Shown here piece by piece: positions 48,780-57,379 of a stretch of DNA of 64,000 nt. The DNA is taken from assembly GCA_016703945.1 (NCBI GenBank), contig JADJBC010000003.1, forward strand, positions 1 through 64,000. The letters are read 5' to 3'. Each line of letters opens with the position of its first letter. Position 1 is the first letter of the stretch. Origin of the DNA: Candidatus Aalborgicola danicus (GTDB lineage Bacteria; Pseudomonadota; Gammaproteobacteria; Burkholderiales; Burkholderiaceae_C). The notes below the pieces were generated by a model, which made no database searches, was not told where the DNA came from, and saw only the letters and a program-made list of their open reading frames with translations. The translations under genes were made by a program, and so were the position numbers.

Positions 48780-49756
48780 GTGATCTGCACCGCCAGCGTT
48801 TCTTTGAACAGATTGCCATCCTGTTTGGCCGTGAGCCCAAAAAGCCCGTCGAATTTACCGAGCGGGCACAGCAGGTGCATGAGCTCAAACGCATGGCCAA
48901 CAAGACCGAATTGCGGGCTGCCATCATGGCGGCGCACCAGAAGCCGCACGGCAACACTTGGCGCAACCGGCGCTGGGCTTTCCTCATAGCGATCAACCTG
49001 TTTTTTGTTGTTTCATTCGGTTTGGATATCCAGATTCTGGAAGGCTCCTTGACGGCCTCGCGCTTGATTGGCTTTCACCTGATCGATTTGAATTCCGCCT
49101 TGCAGGTGATGCTGGCGCACAAACACATCATCGTCAACTTGCTGATCGGCACGATGACTGTTCTGGTCATCTGGATACTGCTGGGTGGGCGCACGTTCTG
49201 TTCATGGGTTTGCCCCTATCACCTGGTCGCCGAATGGGCCGAGAAACTGCACCTGTTTCTGGTGCGCAAAAAATTGGTGACCGACCAGAATATGAACCGC
49301 AGGTTGCGCACTGCATTCTGGCTGATCTTTGCGCTGGCAACTTTCGGCTCCGGGTATACCGTTTTTGAGGCGATTTCTCCTACGGGCATCCTGTCGCGCG
49401 CGCTGATCTACGGGCCGGGCGTGGCGCTGTTGTGGGTCGCCGCACTGTTGCTGTTTGAGATTGTCATTTCGCGCAGAGCCTGGTGCCGCTATGCCTGCCC
49501 TATCGGGTTGACCTATGGTGTTGTGGGGATCCTGTCCCCGGTGCGCATCAAGTACAAGCTCGATGGTTGTTTCCACGAGGGCGATTGCCGCAAAGTCTGC
49601 CTGGTGCCCCACGTGCTTGAGACCGTGGTGAAAGGGCGCGCAGTGGATACTGAGGTGACATTGGGCCCCGACTGCACGCGTTGTGGTTTGTGTGTGGACA
49701 CCTGCCCCACGGGGTCGCTGACCTTTGACATCAAGGGCTTGTCCAAGCTGCTCTGA
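48776..49756 (+). CDS. nosH: Membrane quinol dehydrogenase NosH
   Basis: 326 residues, NapH-like. Four or five membrane helices (WAFLIAINLFFVVSFGLDI, HKHIIVNLLIGTMTVLVIWI and others). Cytoplasmic CX3CP motifs FCSWVCPYH and WCRYACPIG, then two [4Fe-4S] motifs, CFHEGDCRKVCLVP and CTRCGLCVDTCP. Partner of NosG in electron delivery from the quinone pool. Starts by ATGA overlap. Confidence 0.9.
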   Translation: MSDLHRQRFFEQIAILFGREPKKPVEFTERAQQVHELKRMANKTELRAAIMAAHQKPHGNTWRNRRWAFLIAINLFFVVSFGLDIQILEGSLTASRLIGFHLIDLNSALQVMLAHKHIIVNLLIGTMTVLVIWILLGGRTFCSWVCPYHLVAEWAEKLHLFLVRKKLVTDQNMNRRLRTAFWLIFALATFGSGYTVFEAISPTGILSRALIYGPGVALLWVAALLLFEIVISRRAWCRYACPIGLTYGVVGILSPVRIKYKLDGCFHEGDCRKVCLVPHVLETVVKGRAVDTEVTLGPDCTRCGLCVDTCPTGSLTFDIKGLSKLL

Positions 49757-49799
49757 TACACCTCGCCTATGTTTCATTTGTTCTGACTGAGTTGACACC

Positions 49800-50660
49800 G
49801 TGATCCGCTTTCAAACCGTTACCAAAACCTTCCGGCGCGCCCGGATTCTTGACAACATCGATTTGCAGGTGGGCTTGGGCGAGCGCGTGGCGCTGATAGG
49901 CTCCAACGGCGCTGGCAAGACGACACTGATTCGGTGTCTGTTGGGTGAATACGTCCATGACGGCACAGTGCTGATCGATGGGCGCAATCCGCGCGATCAA
50001 CGGACCGAGGTGCTGGGCATGATCGGTTTTGTGCCGCAGCTGCCGCCCCCCCTCAAGATGCCCGTGGGCCAACTGATCGCATTCTCCGCCGCGCTGTGTG
50101 GTACCGACCCCCAACGCATGCACGAACTGGCCGCACGACTGGGTCTGGACCTCAGTGGCATTCTGACGCGCCCATTCGTCAAGCTCTCGGGTGGCATGAA
50201 GCAAAAGCTGCTGATCGCCATCGCATTGGGGCGGGACGCCAAAGTGCTGGTCATGGACGAGCCTGCAGCCAATCTGGACCCCCAGGCGCGCAAGATTTTC
50301 TTCGAGCTACTGGCCGAACGGGCCAGCAGTGCCACGATGCTGATTTCCAGCCACCGCATCAACGAAGTCTCGTCGCTGGTCAACCGCGTGGTGGAACTTG
50401 ACATGGGCAAGGTCGTGCTGGACGACACGGTGTCGGACGACGTTTCGCTCTCGGGCATGTTGCGCGCGCGTGTCATCAGCAAGCGCCAGGAGCCTGCCCT
50501 GGCCAAGGCTCTGGGGCTGTGGGACTTTCATGCGCTTGACAACGACCTGACGGAGTGGGAAGGACTCGTGGCCGGCCCCGACCGACTGCGCTTCCTGGGC
50601 ATGGTGTCGCGTTATGTATCGGTGGTCAACCACGTGTCCATTACCGAAATTGAACCATGA
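49800..50660 (+). CDS. nosF: ABC transporter ATPase NosF
   Basis: 286 residues; energises NosY in supplying sulfur or copper-site parts for CuZ. Walker A GSNGAGKTTLIR, signature LSGGMKQKLLIA, Walker B VLVMDEPAANLD, H-loop ISSHRINEVS. GTG 49800 is the start (IRFQTVTKTFRRARIL). Overlaps nosL by ATGA. Confidence 0.93.
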   Translation: MIRFQTVTKTFRRARILDNIDLQVGLGERVALIGSNGAGKTTLIRCLLGEYVHDGTVLIDGRNPRDQRTEVLGMIGFVPQLPPPLKMPVGQLIAFSAALCGTDPQRMHELAARLGLDLSGILTRPFVKLSGGMKQKLLIAIALGRDAKVLVMDEPAANLDPQARKIFFELLAERASSATMLISSHRINEVSSLVNRVVELDMGKVVLDDTVSDDVSLSGMLRARVISKRQEPALAKALGLWDFHALDNDLTEWEGLVAGPDRLRFLGMVSRYVSVVNHVSITEIEP

Positions 50661-51208
50661 GACGACGCGTTCTGTTACTGCAGGGTTTTGCGTTGACACC
50701 CATGGCATCCGTGATGCTCGCAGCCTGTGGGGAAGACAAAGACATGCCCAATGGCATGGCGGTGTTCAAGTGGGATCGCGACACCTGTATGCGTTGCAAA
50801 ATGGCGATTTCCGACCACCGCTTTGCTTGCCAGATTCGGGGTGGTCCCAAGGACACTGTTTTCAAATTCGACGACATCGGTTGCGCCGCCACATGGTTGG
50901 CTGAGAAGGGCAAAGAGTATCCGTGGATGGCAGACGCCGCCACCCGCATCTGGGTCGCGGAGTTTGCCAGTGCCGGCAAAATCTGGCTGGAGGCCGCCGC
51001 GGCGCACTATGTCAATGGCAAGGTCTCGCCCATGGGCTACAACTTCGCAGCCTATGCACAGGCCCAACCGGACAGTATTTCGTTTGATGCCATGGGGCAA
51101 AACACCTCGGCCACCTGGCCCGCAAATTGCCACCCAGGCAGCGCGACACCGCATCGGCGCCCCAGCGCCACCGTCCGTCCTGAAATAATTGAAAATCTGA
51201 CACGATGA
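50657..51208 (+). CDS. nosL: Copper chaperone lipoprotein NosL
   Basis: 183 residues as read. Lipoprotein signal with lipidated C24 (VMLAACGED) and the NosL copper motif C44-M-R-C47-K-M49, then HRFACQIRGGPKDTVFKFDD. The core is complete, but the last 40 residues are unlike the family; a shift near 51108 would give a Lys/Arg-rich end (GHLARKLPPRQRD), so one more sequence error is possible. Delivers Cu(I) to apo-NosZ at the outer face of the membrane. Confidence 0.87.
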   Translation: MRRRVLLLQGFALTPMASVMLAACGEDKDMPNGMAVFKWDRDTCMRCKMAISDHRFACQIRGGPKDTVFKFDDIGCAATWLAEKGKEYPWMADAATRIWVAEFASAGKIWLEAAAAHYVNGKVSPMGYNFAAYAQAQPDSISFDAMGQNTSATWPANCHPGSATPHRRPSATVRPEIIENLTR

Positions 51209-52032
51209 AACAACTCTGGCTGACGGCCAAACTCGATATGGCGGAATCCCTGCGCGCGCGCTGGTTCCTGATCTACACCCTGGTCTTCGGCGGCATTGTG
51301 GCGTTGCTGTTTCTGTTCGGCCTGACCGAGTCGCGCGTGCTGGGCTTTATCGGCCTGTCGCGTCTGCTGGTGACCTACATCCAGCTCACCATGGCCATCC
51401 TGCCGATCTTTGTGCTGATCACCACCGTGCGCTCGGTGGCGGGTGACCGCGAGGCTGGAGTCTTTGAATACCTGTTGTCACTGCCGGTGTCGCTGGGCGC
51501 CTGGTTCTGGGGGAAGATTCTGGGACGCTACCTGGTGATCTTTTTGCCGGTCTTTGGCGCGATGCTGATGGCCGTGGTGATTGCACTGGTGCGCGGCATT
51601 CCGGTGCCATGGGGCATCTTTGGTTACTACACGGCCTTGCTGGCCGTCATGGCGGCATGCTTCCTGGGCATCGGCATGCTGATCTCGTCACTGGCGCGCA
51701 GCACCGACATGGCGCAGGGCGCCGCCTTCATGGTCTGGCTGACGTTCTTGCTGTTCCTCGACTTGATCCTGCTGGGCGTCATGATCCAGGGCAAGGTGGC
51801 CCCGGAGATCGCCGTCATGATGGCCCTGGCCAATCCGCTGCAGGTGTTCCGCACTGCGGCGCTGGCGCTGTTTGATCCGCAACTCATCGTATTGGGGCCG
51901 TCGGCCTTTGTGATTTTGGATACCTTTGGGGTGCTGGGCTACAAGATCTTTGCGCTGGCTTATCCGCTGGCCTTGGGTCTGGCATCGGCTACGGCGGGCT
52001 ATGTGTTCTTCCGCCGCGGGGATCTGCCGTGA
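51205..52032 (+). CDS. nosY: ABC transporter permease NosY
   Basis: 275 residues with six membrane segments, starting MKQLWLTAKLDMAESLRARW. VRSVAGDREAGVFEYLLSLP is the conserved segment of the NosY family that follows the second helix. Partner of NosF. Overlaps the thioredoxin gene (GTGA). Confidence 0.92.
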   Translation: MKQLWLTAKLDMAESLRARWFLIYTLVFGGIVALLFLFGLTESRVLGFIGLSRLLVTYIQLTMAILPIFVLITTVRSVAGDREAGVFEYLLSLPVSLGAWFWGKILGRYLVIFLPVFGAMLMAVVIALVRGIPVPWGIFGYYTALLAVMAACFLGIGMLISSLARSTDMAQGAAFMVWLTFLLFLDLILLGVMIQGKVAPEIAVMMALANPLQVFRTAALALFDPQLIVLGPSAFVILDTFGVLGYKIFALAYPLALGLASATAGYVFFRRGDLP

Positions 52033-52607
52033 CGGGTGTTGCCTCACGCTGGTGGAAGCACCTGGGCGCGGTTGGCATGGTGGGTCTGCTGGCGGGCCCA
52101 TTCGCGTTGGTGCACGGCGCGCCGACATCGACACCCGCACCCGCAACGGTTCCCGCCGCACCGGTGGACAGTGCCGCGTTGTTTGCCGCGGCGCTTATCG
52201 ATCTGGAGGGCCAACCGACGACCTTGTCCAAATACCGTGGCAAGCCGTTGATTGTCAATTTCTGGGCGCGCTGGTGCGGACCGTGCAAGGTCGAAATTCC
52301 CGAGTTGGTCAGTCTGCAGAAGCGCAATTCCGGTGTCGAAGTGCTGGGCCTCAATCTGGAAAACAACCCCGCCACGGTGCGCGACTTTGCCTTTGCCTAT
52401 GACGTCAACTATCCGGTTTTTCTGACCCGTGAACCGGGTCTGGCGTTGATGCGGGCACTGGGCAATCACAAGACCGTGCTGCCCTTCACCGTGGTTTTGA
52501 ATCGCCAGGGCGCTATCGTCAGCAGCCATATTGGCGCCATGACGCGGGACAGGCTCGATGCGGCCGTGGTTGCGGCGTTGAAGCCGGTGGCTGAGCCCAA
52601 GCCGTGA
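52029..52607 (+). CDS. TlpA-like periplasmic thioredoxin
   Basis: 192 residues. GTG start at 52029 overlapping nosY; membrane anchor or signal (LGAVGMVGLLAGPFALVHGA), an Ala/Pro linker, then a thioredoxin fold with the active site NFWARWCGPCKVEIPEL and the cis-Pro region VLPFTVVLNRQG. Likely keeps Cys of NosL, SCO or apo-cytochromes reduced. Its place between nosY and ubiE continues the operon. Confidence 0.9.
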   Translation: MTGVASRWWKHLGAVGMVGLLAGPFALVHGAPTSTPAPATVPAAPVDSAALFAAALIDLEGQPTTLSKYRGKPLIVNFWARWCGPCKVEIPELVSLQKRNSGVEVLGLNLENNPATVRDFAFAYDVNYPVFLTREPGLALMRALGNHKTVLPFTVVLNRQGAIVSSHIGAMTRDRLDAAVVAALKPVAEPKP

Positions 52608-52609
52608 CC

Positions 52610-53348
52610 ATGACCACTGAGCACGAGATCAACCGGACCTTTGGCCGCGAGGCAGTCTTGCAGGATGAGCGCCGCGCGCGCATTCGCACCGTGTTCAACG
52701 CCGTGGCACGACGCTACGACCTGATGAACGACCTGATGAGCATGGGCATTCACCGCCTGTGGAAGCGCACGCTGGCGCGGCGGGTTCGGCAGGTGCAAGG
52801 GCAGGGTGGTCGACCTGGCGGGCGGTACGGGAGATGTGGCCCGGCTGCTGCTGGGCCCCGGGCGGCAGGTGACCGTGTGTGACCCCAGTCTGGCCATGAT
52901 GCAGGTGGGCCAGCAGCGCGCGCAAGCCGAGCGCATCGAGTGGTTGGCCGGCGAGGCCGAGCACCTGCCCTTGGCCGACGCCAGTGTGGACCTGCTGACC
53001 GTGTCGTTTGGCCTGCGCAATGCCACCCACCTGGAGCGCGCGCTGGCCGAGGCCCTGCGCGTGCTCAAGCCCGGTGGCACGTTTGTCTGCCTGGAGTTCT
53101 CCACCCCCGCCTTCTGGCTGGCGCCGCTGTACAACCTGTACTCGTTTCTGGTGATACCGCGCCTCGGTGCGGCCATTGCGCGCGAACCCATGGCCTACCA
53201 GTACCTGGTCGAATCCATACGCCGCTTTCCCCCCCAGCAGGGCTTTGCCGACATGATGCGCGCGGCCGGGTTTGCCGAGGTGCACTGGGAGAACCTGTCG
53301 TTCGGCATTGCCTGCCTGCACTTTGGAACCCGTGCCCATGAAAGCTGA
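52610..53348 (+). CDS. ubiE: UbiE/MenG methyltransferase (one frameshift)
   Basis: About 245 residues; SAM-dependent C-methylation of demethylmenaquinone (and its ubiquinone counterpart). N-terminus FNAVARRYDLMNDLMSMGIH is the family signature 1. One extra G near 52800 shifts the frame; it resumes with the SAM site VVDLAGGTGDVARLL. Signature 2 corresponds to MAYQYLVESIRRFPPQQGF. ATG 52610 was chosen over GTG 52604. Placed directly before menA inside the nos operon, which suggests a role in quinone supply to NosGH rather than housekeeping. Confidence 0.9.
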
Positions 53349-54251
53349 TCGCCCGCCTAGCCTGTTGGCCCGACCCGGCCAGGGCCTGCTGGTCTGGTGG
53401 ACGGCCATACGCCCGCGCACGCTGAGCATTGCCGCAACGCCGGTCGTCGTGGGCTCCGCACTGGCCTGGGCCGATGGATCGCCGCCCGCATGGGCCGTGT
53501 TGCTGGCCACGCTGGCGTGTGCGCTGCTGATACAGGTGGGCACCAATCTCCACAACGACGTTGCCGATTTTGAGCGCGGCACCGACCGGCCCGACCGGGT
53601 CGGCCACTTCGCGTGACGGCTGCCGGCTGGGTGCAACCCGCCAGTGTGCGCAGCGCCGCGCGCGCCAGTTTCGGTCTGGCACTGGTGCTGGGCCTGTACC
53701 TGGTGGTGCAGGGCGGCTGGCCGATTTTGCTGGCGGGGCTCGCTTCGCTGCTGGCGGGCTGGTCGTACTCTGGCGGCGCACGTCCCATCTCGCACACCGC
53801 CTGGGGCGAGGTGTTTGTGCTGGTGTTTTTCGGCCTGGTGGCTGTGGCCGGCAGCCACTGGTTGCAGCATGGTGATGCTTACCTGGACGCCTGGTTGTGC
53901 GGCGCCACCATTGGGCTGCCCGCCGCCGCCGTGCTGCTGGTCAACAACTTTCGCGATGTCGAGAATGACCTGCGCAGCGGGCGGCGCACCCTGGCGGCGC
54001 GCTTGGGAGATGCCGGTTCGCAGCGCGCCTACGCCGCCATGGCCCTGTTGCCCTTTGCAATGGTGTTGCTGTTGGCGCTGCATGGTCGCCCCGGTGTGCT
54101 GGTGGCCGCGTTGGCCATCCCCTACGCGTGGTCGCTGCTGCCGCGACTGCGGCGCAGCGCTACCGGCGCGCAACTCAACGCCCTGCTGGGCGCCACCGCG
54201 CGGCTAGGCCTGCTGTTGGGTGTGCTGCTGGCGGTGGGGGTCTTTCTGTGA
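53338..54251 (+). CDS. menA: MenA-like DHNA prenyltransferase (one frameshift)
   Basis: About 304 residues, eight to nine membrane helices. UbiA-superfamily prenyltransferase of the MenA group, attaching the polyprenyl tail to 1,4-dihydroxy-2-naphthoate. First Asp motif NLHNDVADFERGTDRPDR, second NNFRDVENDLRSGRRTLAAR, plus WSYSGGARPISHTAWGEVFV. A shift near 53600-53606 lies in the short stretch between RVG and RVTAAGW. Overlaps ubiE by 11 bases and the transporter by GTGA. No other men gene is in the window. Confidence 0.88.
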
Positions 54252-55108
54252 GACCGGACGTGGTGCAGACGCTGCTGCCCACGGCGCTGGCGTTCATCAT
54301 GTTCTATCTGGGTCTGACCCTGGTGATTGGAGATTTTCGCCAAGTGGCACTGCGGCCCAAGGCGCTGGCGGTGGGGCTGGTGGGTCAGGTGCTGCTGGTT
54401 CCCCTGGCCGGGTTTGCGGTGGTGCAGTTGAGTGGGCTGGACCCGGTGATGGCCGTGGGCTTGATGGTGTTGGCGGCGTGCCCCAGCGGAGTTAGCTCCG
54501 GGCTGTTGACCCACCTGGCGCGGGGCGATACGGCGCTGGCGATTTCGTTGACGGCAGTCACCAGCCTGGCATCGGTGTTGACATTGCCATTGGTGGTGGG
54601 CGCGGCATACCAGCACTTCATGGCCAGCCAACTGGCGGTGCAGCTGCCGGTGGCGGCCATGGTCAAAGGCATCTTTGTGCTCACCACTTTGCCGGTGTTA
54701 CTGGGCATGGTCTTGCGCTGGCGTTTTGCGGCGACGGTTATGCGCGTGGAGCCCACCATCGGCAAAGTCACCACCACCTTGTTTGTGCTGATTGTGTTGA
54801 ACACTTTTTGGGACCAGCGCCAGGTGTTGCTGGACAACCTGCCGACCCTAGGGCCTGCCGTTGTTGTTCTCAATGTGCTGATTTTGGGCGGGGCGTATGC
54901 ACTGTCCCGAATGACCGGTTTGACCCGGCGTGATCGCATCGCCGTCATCACCGAGTGTGGCTTGAAGAATTCTGCGCTGGGTATTGTGGTCAGCCTGCAG
55001 TGGTTGCACCAACCGGCCATGAGCGCGCCCAGCGTGGTGTATGCGCTATCGATGAACGCCTTTGCGCTGACGTTTGTCGTGTTGATGCGCAAGACCGTGA
55101 AGTGGTGA
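54248..55108 (+). CDS. SBF-family (bile acid:sodium symporter-like) transporter
   Basis: 286 residues, nine to ten membrane helices. GTG start at 54248 inside the menA stop. FIMFYLGLTLVIGDFRQVAL, GLMVLAACPSGVSSGLLTHL and AVITECGLKNSALGIVVSLQ are the family's conserved blocks (the last holds the ECGLKN crossover motif). Relatives move organic anions such as bile acids or pantoate with sodium. Its coupling to menA and ubiE suggests uptake of a quinone precursor such as DHNA; this is inference only. Confidence 0.87.
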   Translation: MRPDVVQTLLPTALAFIMFYLGLTLVIGDFRQVALRPKALAVGLVGQVLLVPLAGFAVVQLSGLDPVMAVGLMVLAACPSGVSSGLLTHLARGDTALAISLTAVTSLASVLTLPLVVGAAYQHFMASQLAVQLPVAAMVKGIFVLTTLPVLLGMVLRWRFAATVMRVEPTIGKVTTTLFVLIVLNTFWDQRQVLLDNLPTLGPAVVVLNVLILGGAYALSRMTGLTRRDRIAVITECGLKNSALGIVVSLQWLHQPAMSAPSVVYALSMNAFALTFVVLMRKTVKW

Positions 55109-55113
55109 CGACC

Positions 55114-56328
55114 ATGCAGCGCGCAGCCTGGTTCGGCTTGGCTCTGGTCTGCACACTGGCCATTGCATCCGCCAGCGCCAGCGCGCCATCGTTGCAGGCC
55201 TTGATTGATGCCACGCCCCGCGGCGCGACCTTGCGTCTGGCACCAGGCGTCTACGCGGGGCCGGCCACCATCCGCGTGCCCATGGTGGTGGAAGGCGACC
55301 ACCAGGCGGTGATCCTGGGCAACGGCCGTGGCACCGTGCTCAGTGTCGAGGCGCATGACGTCACGCTGCGCGGCCTGCGCTTGCAGGGCAGTGGGGACTC
55401 CCACGATGGGGTCGATGCAGGCTTGCTGCTGCAAGGCAATGGCCATGTGGTGGAGGACAACGATTTTGAAGACGTGCTGTTTGGCATCCACCTGAAGGCC
55501 GTCAACCGCGCGCGGGTCTTGGGCAACCGGGTGACCGGCAAGGACCTTTTCATGGGTCTGCGCGGTGATGCCATCCGGCTCTGGAACAGCCATGACAACC
55601 GGGTGGAGGACAACTCATTCGTCAGGGCGCGAGACATCACGCTGGCCAACTCGCCGTACAACCGCATCGTGGGCAACCGCTTTACCGACGGGCGCTACGG
55701 CATGCACTTGATCTTTTCGCCGCATCTGCATATCGAGGGGAACACCCTGACCCACACGGGGACCGGCATCGTGGGCCTGTACTCCGCGGATCTGACGATT
55801 CGCAACAACCACATTGCCCACGCACTGACCGATGGCGGAGCCGGCATTGTTGTCAAGGAAAGCCCGGGTTCACGGGTGGAGTACAACCAGATCCTGCATT
55901 GTGGCGTGGGCCTCAAGGCGGATGCGTCGCTTGATGCGGGTAACGCGCTGGTGGTGCGGGGTAACCAGTTTGCCCACAACATCATTGCGCTGTTTTTTTA
56001 CGGTGAAGTCGGTGGGCACCAGTTCATAGCCAACCGCTTCGACAGCAACCTGACTACCGTGGCCGTCAGCGCGCCGGGCGTGGCCAGTGCCAACCAGTGG
56101 CAGGACAACATGTGGGACGAGTACCAGGGCTTTGACCGCAACCACGACGGTGTGGGCGATACCGCGCACGAACTGTTTCTGTTTGCCGACCGCATCTGGA
56201 TGGAGACCCCCATGGCCACTTTTTTTCGCAACTCGCCCGCTCTGGAAATGTTGGATTTTCTGGAGCGCCTGGCACCGTTTTCCTCGCCCTACCGGCTGCT
56301 GCGCGACCCGGCACCCCGCATGCACTAA
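55114..56328 (+). CDS. Second NosD-like copper-binding beta-helix protein
   Basis: 404 residues with a signal peptide (WFGLALVCTLAIASASASAP). NosD-type beta-helix throughout (GLRLQGSGDSHDGVDAG, DVLFGIHLKAVNRARVLGN, GRYGMHLIFSPHLHIEGN) and the same C-terminal signature as the first NosD (FDRNHDGVGDTAHELFLF, MLDFLERLAPFSSP). The two are full-length paralogues 7 kb apart in one operon. This copy has no frameshift. May serve as the canonical NosD or a variant for another metal site. Confidence 0.88.
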   Translation: MQRAAWFGLALVCTLAIASASASAPSLQALIDATPRGATLRLAPGVYAGPATIRVPMVVEGDHQAVILGNGRGTVLSVEAHDVTLRGLRLQGSGDSHDGVDAGLLLQGNGHVVEDNDFEDVLFGIHLKAVNRARVLGNRVTGKDLFMGLRGDAIRLWNSHDNRVEDNSFVRARDITLANSPYNRIVGNRFTDGRYGMHLIFSPHLHIEGNTLTHTGTGIVGLYSADLTIRNNHIAHALTDGGAGIVVKESPGSRVEYNQILHCGVGLKADASLDAGNALVVRGNQFAHNIIALFFYGEVGGHQFIANRFDSNLTTVAVSAPGVASANQWQDNMWDEYQGFDRNHDGVGDTAHELFLFADRIWMETPMATFFRNSPALEMLDFLERLAPFSSPYRLLRDPAPRMH

Positions 56329-56379
56329 CGGCGTACAAGCTGTGCGCCCCATTTTTTTTCAATTCCAAGGACACTCATC

Positions 56380-56748
56380 ATGATGAAACCAACTGCTTCC
56401 ACCATCGCCGCTTTGTGCCTGACCAGCTGGGCCGCGCTCGGCCTGGTGCACGCCGCCGACGCCGACAAGGGCCTGGTCCACGTCACCGAGCTGGCACAAG
56501 TGAATGGCCAGGCCTTGGCCTGCCAGGACATGGATACAGCGGCCAAAGCCAAGAAGCTGATGCTGGCCCACGCCCCCAAGACGCCGCGCTTTGGCAGTGC
56601 GTTTGAAGAGGCCACCAATGCGAGCTATCTGGCGCAAGTGCGCGGCACCGCGCCGTGCCCCGCCGCAGCCGCCTTTGCCAGCAAGCTGGATGCGCTGGCC
56701 AAGGCTTTGCAGACTGACTTGCCTGCCACCGCGACCGGTGTGAAGTGA
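56380..56748 (+). CDS. Small secreted Cys-pair protein
   Basis: 122 residues. Signal peptide (STIAALCLTSWAALGLVHAA), then a short helical domain with two Cys: QALACQDMDTAAKAKKLM and VRGTAPCPAAAAFA. There is no CxxCH, so it is not a c-type cytochrome. Position between nosD2 and the SCO protein suggests a copper or redox chaperone role, but no family is recognised. Confidence 0.72.
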   Translation: MMKPTASTIAALCLTSWAALGLVHAADADKGLVHVTELAQVNGQALACQDMDTAAKAKKLMLAHAPKTPRFGSAFEEATNASYLAQVRGTAPCPAAAAFASKLDALAKALQTDLPATATGVK

Positions 56749-56749
56749 C

Positions 56750-57379
56750 ATGCCGGCCTTGAATCGCGGCGCGAGCTTGGGTGCTTGCGCACTGGTGCTG
56801 GCGCTGTCGGCGGCACCGGTCGTGTTTGCGCAGAGTGATGCAGCCAGCAAGCCACCCCCGGCAGACGCGACTGCACAGGCGATCTCCACGCCGCGCTATT
56901 TGCTGATGGCGCCAAACGGGCGCTCGGTCACATCCGAAGACTTTCGAGGCCGCCTGCAGCTGATCAGCTTCGGCTTCACCTCGTGCCCGGATGTCTGCCC
57001 TACCACGCTGCTGGAGATGACCCATGTGCTGACGGCGCTGGGCGCCAAGGCACAGTACATTCAGCCCATCTTCATTACCGTGGACCCGCAGCGCGACACG
57101 GCGCAGGTGCTGGGCGCCTACACCGCTGCCTTTGATGCACGCATATTGGGGTTGACCGGCCCCCCCGCCCTGGTGCAGCGGGCCGCCGCCAACTTCAAGG
57201 TGCAGTTTGAAAAAATCCAGGAGCCCGGCGCCGGCCCCGACGTCTACACCATGGACCACTCGGCCGGCATGTTTCTGCTCGGCCCCGACGGCAACCTGGT
57301 GGCCAAGTTTGGCTACGGCGCACCGGTGGCCGAGATCACCACGCGCATCCAGTACTGGCTGACCGTGGCGGGTAAATGA
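56750..57379 (+). CDS. SCO1/SenC copper chaperone
   Basis: 209 residues. Signal or anchor (SLGACALVLALSAAPVVFAQ), then the SCO thioredoxin fold with copper ligands C79 and C83 in TSCPDVCPTTLLEM and H170 in YTMDHSAGMFLLGPDG. Family members insert copper into CuA centres; NosZ CuA is the obvious client here. One base separates it from the previous gene; it overlaps the next by ATGA. Confidence 0.92.
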   Translation: MPALNRGASLGACALVLALSAAPVVFAQSDAASKPPPADATAQAISTPRYLLMAPNGRSVTSEDFRGRLQLISFGFTSCPDVCPTTLLEMTHVLTALGAKAQYIQPIFITVDPQRDTAQVLGAYTAAFDARILGLTGPPALVQRAAANFKVQFEKIQEPGAGPDVYTMDHSAGMFLLGPDGNLVAKFGYGAPVAEITTRIQYWLTVAGK

